This document shows positions 59,340 to 64,000 of a DNA stretch of 64,000 nt, in pieces (the first letter of the stretch is position 1; each line of letters starts with the position of its first letter). Origin of the DNA: Martensiomyces pterosporus (taxonomy: Eukaryota; Kickxellomycota; Kickxellomycetes; Kickxellales; Kickxellaceae). The notes beneath the pieces are model-generated. The model saw only the letters and a list, made by a program, of their open reading frames with translations. It was not told the DNA's origin and ran no database searches. The translations under genes and the position numbers were made by a program. The stretch lies in NCBI GenBank assembly GCA_025201845.1, contig MU603930.1:42310-106309 (forward strand), given 5' to 3'.

Positions 59340-62300
59340 ATGAGCTCCACCCGAAGGCTCTCTTCAGAGCCCACTCGCAGCCGCGCACCCTCTCTCTCTG
59401 GGCCCGCGATTGGGCAGGCAGTGGAGGTGCAGGGCAGCCACGGCATCGTTCGCTTCAGCGGCACGACCGAATTCGCACCCGGCAGGTGGTTTGGCATCGA
59501 GCTCGAGGGCCCCTATGGCAAAAACGACGGCTCGGTCCAGGGCAAGCGCTACTTTGAGTGCCAGCCCAACCACGGCGTCTTTGTGCGCTCGTCGCAGGTC
59601 AAGATCCTGACCACATCGTCGGGTGTTGCGGGCAGCGCAAGCACTAGTGGGATACCGCCGACAGCTGGTCGCTCCCGCGCCACTATCCATGGCTCCGACA
59701 TAAGTGGCGGTGCTGATCCGGCCTCAAGGCTTAGGACGCCGGCAGTTGCAGGCATTCCGCCCCAGGGCGTGGATGCCCTGAGGGCTGCTCGCAGATCCAC
59801 GGCGCTGCCTGGAAGGGTTGCGCCACTCGCCCTGGCACCCACGGCTAGCGGCGGCGCGGCGGCGTCTGCTGTGCTGCCACCGCAGAGCTCGCTGAGGCTC
59901 AGCGGGTCGCTTGCAAGCCGCCCCAGCATGGGTGCGAGCAACCTGCCTCCGACTCCCACGCTGGGCAGCGCTGCTGGCAGGCAGCAGGGACGCCGTGTCT
60001 CCGACATTCATGGCCTTGCGTCGCGCAGGACGACTATTTCGGGAGCCAAATCGCCAGCGCCAGCTGGCATACGCAGCAACTCTCGCCACAGCCTGATCAG
60101 CGATGGGGGGTCTGCTGGCAGCCGCCCTGGCTCGCGAGAGCACCTTGTGCATTCGCGCAACGAGACGCCCAGCCCGTCGAGTCTCTCGATTGGCGAGAGC
60201 AGCGATCTTAACAAAACGCCGACAAAGGGCAATTCCTCGGCTCGTGGAGCCATCCCCGAGTTTGAGCCCACCAGCGCTGGCAGCGACAACACGCCATCGC
60301 CGCGTGAGGCTCCCGAGGCGCCTCGCACACCGTACCGACCGGCACTCAGCATGGATGAATCATCGGCCTACGACAGCACCATGCCCACGGCCACAATGAG
60401 CTCGCAGACCGTGCCTCTAAAGCAGTACGAGGAGCTCCGTCTCAAGTACAAGTTCCTCGAGCAAAAGCGGTCCGAGGACCGGCAGCGCATCCAGGAGGCG
60501 GACAAAATCCGCTCGGAGGCCGAGCAGGCCCTGCGTGTGCGCGACAAGCTTGCGGCCAAGGTGGGCTCGCAGCAAGACGAGGTGCGTGTGCTCAAGCAGA
60601 GGCTCAAGGACATTATGGAGGAGCGCGAGGACTTTGAGGCCAAGTACACCGAAGCCTTGGATTCAATGGAGATGCTTGCCGTGGACAAGGAGATGGCTGA
60701 AGAGAAGACGGAGTCCCTGACGCAGGAGGTGGCTACGTTGCGCGAGCAGCTGGACGAGGCGAGCACGAGCCTGGATGTGTACAAACAGGAGGGCGACCAC
60801 AGTGCTGTGCTGTCAGCCGAGCCTAACGCAGTCACTTCGCTGGAGTATGCGCAGATCCAGAAGCAGAACGACAGGCTGAAGGAAGCCCTGGTGCGGCTGC
60901 GCGATGTCACGACGGAGAACGAGGCGCAGCTCGGCCAGAAGATCAAGCAGCTGGAGAGAGAGGCGGAGTCTGCGCAGGGGCTGCTGGAGGAGAGCGAGTC
61001 GCTCAAGGAGAAGCTGGTCGTTGCTGAATCCCAGATCGAGGATCTCAAGGAGCGGCTTGACGATGCCCTCGGTGCCGAGGACATAATCGAGGATCTAACG
61101 GAGCGCAACCTGGATCTGAACAAGAAGGTCGAGGACTTGCAGAGCCTTGTCGAGAACCTGGAGGCCCTATGCGAGGTCAACAACGAGATGGAGGAGACCC
61201 GTGCCGAGGAGGAGCAGGGGCTGAAGGCCGAGATCGACCGCCTGAACGCCACGGTCAGCGACAAGAACCGCCGCGTTGACAAGCTGGAGGAGGCCATTGC
61301 CGACTACCAGTTCAACATGAAGCAGTACAGGGAGCTGGTGTCTAGCCTGCAGAGCGAGCTGCAGAGGCTGCGTGAGCGCGAGCAGTCGCAGGCCTCGGAG
61401 GTCGCCAGTATCTCGACAAAGACCCAGGAGATGATGAGCCTCAACCTCCATCTCCGGTCGACCATGATGAAAACCAAGGCCAAGGCCATTGACCTGGAGA
61501 TGCGCCGTCTGGAGGCTGACCAGGCAACCGAGCAGCTCGGCATGACGGAGCCGTTCCTGCCGGACCACTTCTTCAAGAGCGAGAGCGAGGCACTCAGGTC
61601 CCTCCTGGCGTTCAAGAGGCTTGCGGCCAAGGGCGACATTTTGTGCAAGCAGCTGGAGCAGGACGAGAAGACAGACGCGAACGTCTCGGATGAGTTCGTG
61701 GCCACTGCGGAGATCCGCGGCCACCTGGCGCAGTTCTCGGGAACGGCCGGCCTGTTTGTCAGCTTCCTCTCGACCTGCAGCGAGACGGAGTTTATGCGCC
61801 TGGGCTCGCTGCTGCACGACACCCAGGGCACCGAGCGCCGCTTGAATGGGCTCGTGGACGTCCTGCGCAAGGAGGAGTTCCGTGCCACAGAGGCGCTGCC
61901 CGAGATCAGGCGCCTCACTGCACACATGCAGGGGCTTGCTGACTCGCACATTCCGGCGGAGGGCAGGACGACGGCTGCTCAGCGCTTCGACATACTCGTC
62001 AGCCGCCTTGCCTTTGACTCGGACATCCAGCTGTCCAACCTGTTCTACATCGAGCAGCTGCTGACGAGTGGCCCCGGGACAGACGATGAAGAGGCGCCAG
62101 TCAGTGTGTTTGCGGGCGAGGACAGGCAGCGCATTGCTGACGAGGTCCTTCCTTCTGTTGCTAGCATCATCCAGCACTGCAAGGCGTCCAAGGCCGTCGC
62201 AATCAAACTCCTTCGTCGCTCGGGCGAGCTCAGGGGGGCTGGCCTTGCTGCAGACAGCCAGCTCTTTGAGCAGGCCAGCCAGCTGCAGCAGGCCAGCAAG

Positions 62301-63479
62301 GAGCTCGGCGAATACAGCATTCGCGTGCGCGCTACTATCCAGGGCTACTTTGCTGCTGCCGCAGCTGCCTTGTCCGAAAGCGCGGCTGCCGACAACGACA
62401 GCGCCGTAGAGACAGGCGGCCCCGCGCACGCCGCCGCTGTTAGTCTCGCCAGGCTGCAGCAGGACCTGGGCAGCATCACACAGGACGTGTTTGGCGCTAG
62501 CGATGCGACTGCGATGGGTCTGGCGCTTGGCGCCTCCCAGAAACTCACCAAGGAGCTGGGATCGGTGCTTGCACTGGCCAACGGCAGCGAGCACACGCCA
62601 AAGGTCGAGCTGGGCGAGGCGCCATGGGTCAGGAGAGCCATGCAGTTCAAGGCCAGCCTGGTGCAGAACGCCGATGTCGAGAAGCGCACTGAGGCGCTGA
62701 ATGAAGAGATCATCAGTCTTGCGCGCGAGCTCAAGCTGCGCGACCAGGCGATCCAGGAGTACAGCGTCAAGACCGAGATGCTCGAGAAGCGCACCGAGAC
62801 GATGAAGAGGCAGTCGGAGCAAGTGGCGCAGCTGCAGAAGCTCCTTGACAGCGCCAAGGCGAAGGAGGCCACGTATGAGGAGGCCATCGAGAGCTTGCAG
62901 AGCGAAGTGGACGGCCTGGAGCGCGAGCACCGCAAGCTCAAGCAGTCGGCTGCTGCTGCTAAATCGGCTGCTGCTGCGGGCGACTACTCGGCGTCGGGGC
63001 ATGGGGCTTCGGGGCCGCTGCCCACGGACCTGCTTGGTCTGCGGAGCAAGATCGAGACGCTGCAGGAGTCCGTTGGGTATCTGCGCAAGGAAAATGCTCA
63101 CTTGCGCGCCAGATACCTGTACAGGGAGGAGTCGATCTCGCTGCTCAGCCAGCCGCTTGTGCGCGCCGCCCAGTCGCCAAAGAGTGCCGAGGTCGCCCAG
63201 GCTGCCAGAGAGGCAAAGCTGATTGTCAAGGAGGCCTGCCGCCTCGCTGCCATGCCCAAGCTCGTCAGGCTTGCGCCCACTCGGACCGAGGATCGGGCGG
63301 CGCCTGGGCAGACCCCCGCTTGGCAGCCACTGAGGTCGAGGCCGCAGTTCGACCTGTATCGCCAGCAGACTCTGGCGCAGTCGCTCAAGCACCGCGCGGA
63401 GCTCGTGCAGCAGCGCCTGCAGGACATTACCAGGTATCCGGCACTTGCCGCCAGCCAGATCGCACCGGTTGTCCACTGA
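59340..63479 (+). CDS. Dynactin p150-Glued homologue (CAP-Gly, coiled coils)
   Basis: The largest dynactin subunit, which links dynein to microtubules and cargo. 1379 residues, single exon (human DCTN1 1278; yeast Nip100 868). The CAP-Gly domain (about 30-90) contains GIVRFSGTTEFAPGRWFGIE and the tubulin-binding GKNDG, followed by RYFECQPNHGVFV. A basic serine/proline-rich linker (about 90-350) resembles the p150 basic region. CC1 is a long coiled coil (about 355-735). The p150 dynactin domain starts at EPFLPDHFFKSESEALRSLL, in place of the family's LPDSF block. A second coiled coil (about 1117-1207) and a conserved C-terminal region follow. The start at 59340 was chosen because it sits shortly before the CAP-Gly domain; the open frame upstream is not protein-like. 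It is convergent with the NR2C2AP-like gene (139 bp). Confidence 0.96.
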   Translation: MSSTRRLSSEPTRSRAPSLSGPAIGQAVEVQGSHGIVRFSGTTEFAPGRWFGIELEGPYGKNDGSVQGKRYFECQPNHGVFVRSSQVKILTTSSGVAGSASTSGIPPTAGRSRATIHGSDISGGADPASRLRTPAVAGIPPQGVDALRAARRSTALPGRVAPLALAPTASGGAAASAVLPPQSSLRLSGSLASRPSMGASNLPPTPTLGSAAGRQQGRRVSDIHGLASRRTTISGAKSPAPAGIRSNSRHSLISDGGSAGSRPGSREHLVHSRNETPSPSSLSIGESSDLNKTPTKGNSSARGAIPEFEPTSAGSDNTPSPREAPEAPRTPYRPALSMDESSAYDSTMPTATMSSQTVPLKQYEELRLKYKFLEQKRSEDRQRIQEADKIRSEAEQALRVRDKLAAKVGSQQDEVRVLKQRLKDIMEEREDFEAKYTEALDSMEMLAVDKEMAEEKTESLTQEVATLREQLDEASTSLDVYKQEGDHSAVLSAEPNAVTSLEYAQIQKQNDRLKEALVRLRDVTTENEAQLGQKIKQLEREAESAQGLLEESESLKEKLVVAESQIEDLKERLDDALGAEDIIEDLTERNLDLNKKVEDLQSLVENLEALCEVNNEMEETRAEEEQGLKAEIDRLNATVSDKNRRVDKLEEAIADYQFNMKQYRELVSSLQSELQRLREREQSQASEVASISTKTQEMMSLNLHLRSTMMKTKAKAIDLEMRRLEADQATEQLGMTEPFLPDHFFKSESEALRSLLAFKRLAAKGDILCKQLEQDEKTDANVSDEFVATAEIRGHLAQFSGTAGLFVSFLSTCSETEFMRLGSLLHDTQGTERRLNGLVDVLRKEEFRATEALPEIRRLTAHMQGLADSHIPAEGRTTAAQRFDILVSRLAFDSDIQLSNLFYIEQLLTSGPGTDDEEAPVSVFAGEDRQRIADEVLPSVASIIQHCKASKAVAIKLLRRSGELRGAGLAADSQLFEQASQLQQASKELGEYSIRVRATIQGYFAAAAAALSESAAADNDSAVETGGPAHAAAVSLARLQQDLGSITQDVFGASDATAMGLALGASQKLTKELGSVLALANGSEHTPKVELGEAPWVRRAMQFKASLVQNADVEKRTEALNEEIISLARELKLRDQAIQEYSVKTEMLEKRTETMKRQSEQVAQLQKLLDSAKAKEATYEEAIESLQSEVDGLEREHRKLKQSAAAAKSAAAAGDYSASGHGASGPLPTDLLGLRSKIETLQESVGYLRKENAHLRARYLYREESISLLSQPLVRAAQSPKSAEVAQAAREAKLIVKEACRLAAMPKLVRLAPTRTEDRAAPGQTPAWQPLRSRPQFDLYRQQTLAQSLKHRAELVQQRLQDITRYPALAASQIAPVVH

Positions 63480-63618
63480 GTTTTCATGTTCCATTTCTAT
63501 GCTTTCGCCTTTGCTCTCACTTCTACATCCACGTCCGCTTTTGCAGTGCTCTTTTCTCTAGCAGAATGCATTCTTTTTTATTTTGTTTTGTTTTGCAGAT
63601 GAGTGCGGGGTGCGCCGT

Positions 63619-64000
63619 TCATGCTGCTGCATGGCCAAGGAAGTCTAGGGTGTATATGACGATGCGGCCGTAGAAATCCGTGCTCGAGCTGAACAAGACC
63701 TTGATGCGTGTCCTCTCCACGGATTGCTCAGGCCCTGGCAGTGCGAGCCGCTGCAGCTTGTTGTTGTCGTCCGGGTGAAGTGCACACACCCTGGTGCCCT
63801 TTGTGGCATCGATTAGTTCCGTGTCCTTGCCGACAAAGCCGCCCTGGAACTGGATGTGGATCTCGCTCAGGCAGACCGGCGTGTCAAACTCGACCAGGAT
63901 GTACTGCGGCGACCCTTGCTCGGAGTTCCAGCATGTCTCGGTGCTGCCGTCGATAAGGTTCTTTTTGCCGTAGGACCTGGCGTCGCGGTTGAGCACCGAG
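63619..64000 (-). CDS. NR2C2AP-like F5/8-type (discoidin-fold) protein, 3' part only
   Basis: The last 127 residues of a gene whose 5' end lies beyond the window. The visible frame continues to the edge (codon GTG at 63996 is an internal Val, VLNRDARSYGKKNLID). It matches nuclear receptor 2C2-associated protein (TRA16): TETCWNSEQGSPQYILVEF, IQFQGGFVGKDTELID, LHPDDNNKLQRLALPG, and the end DFYGRIVIYTLDFLG. The family is a single F5/8-C-like beta-sandwich of about 140 residues, so only some 15-20 residues are missing. Function outside animals is unknown. Confidence 0.92.
   Translation of the reverse strand, partial: SVLNRDARSYGKKNLIDGSTETCWNSEQGSPQYILVEFDTPVCLSEIHIQFQGGFVGKDTELIDATKGTRVCALHPDDNNKLQRLALPGPEQSVERTRIKVLFSSSTDFYGRIVIYTLDFLGHAAA

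Noticed and set aside
61167..63494. 775-codon open frame on the minus strand opposite dynactin
   Set aside because: It mirrors the GC-rich, codon-biased dynactin frame, has a leucine/arginine/glycine-skewed composition and no domain. Dynactin on the plus strand has clear CAP-Gly and coiled-coil evidence.

Overview
This window is nuclear DNA from a filamentous, GC-rich fungus. A GPI-anchored GH72 beta-1,3-glucanosyltransferase, two MATA-type HMG-box factors and spliceosomal introns (GTAAGT-like donors, YAG acceptors) all say fungus. FAM50/XAP5, an NR2C2AP-like protein and a full-length dynactin p150 suggest a lineage that kept genes lost from budding yeasts. An early-diverging group such as Zoopagomycota/Kickxellomycotina is my best guess, but this is inference and no taxonomic marker (rRNA) is present.

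Layout. 0-8 kb: tRNA-Glu(UUC), a zinc-less MDR oxidoreductase, a divergent ribosome-biogenesis pair (KRR1 and TSR1) and FAM50. 8-20.5 kb: a bZIP factor with a long leader region, PRPP synthetase, a GAS-family glucanosyltransferase and importin-11 in five exons. 20.7-27.4 kb: GCN5, whose seven exons total only 1305 nt of a 6.7 kb gene. 27.7-37.6 kb: two tandem minus-strand HMG-box genes separated by 6.7 kb with no supportable gene. 37.6-44.8 kb: a gene-poor stretch with an 83-bp perfect tandem duplication, then an RRM plus CCHC-knuckle RNA-binding protein whose RRM is split by a 1.66 kb intron. 44.8-64 kb: compact housekeeping genes: UTP25, two cyclophilin A-type isomerases, an Ent3/epsinR-like ENTH protein, MIC60, RAV1, BOL2, dynactin p150 and the 3' part of an NR2C2AP-like gene cut by the window end.

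Functional themes. Three genes serve 40S ribosome assembly (KRR1, TSR1, UTP25). Others cover nucleotide supply (PRS), chromatin acetylation (GCN5), nuclear import (IPO11), wall building (GAS), clathrin traffic and V-ATPase assembly (ENT3-like, RAV1), mitochondrial cristae (MIC60), Fe-S/iron regulation (BOL2) and dynein transport (dynactin). Exon structures were worked out by hand from splice signals, reading-frame continuity and remembered family conservation; for KRR1, PRS, MIC60, RAV1, ENT3, BOL2, UTP25 and the RRM gene this recovers short first exons that single-ORF calling would miss.

No virus, transposon, CRISPR array or toxin gene was recognised. The least ordinary part is the gene-poor 27.7-44 kb stretch with its paired MATA-HMG genes and non-coding structure.
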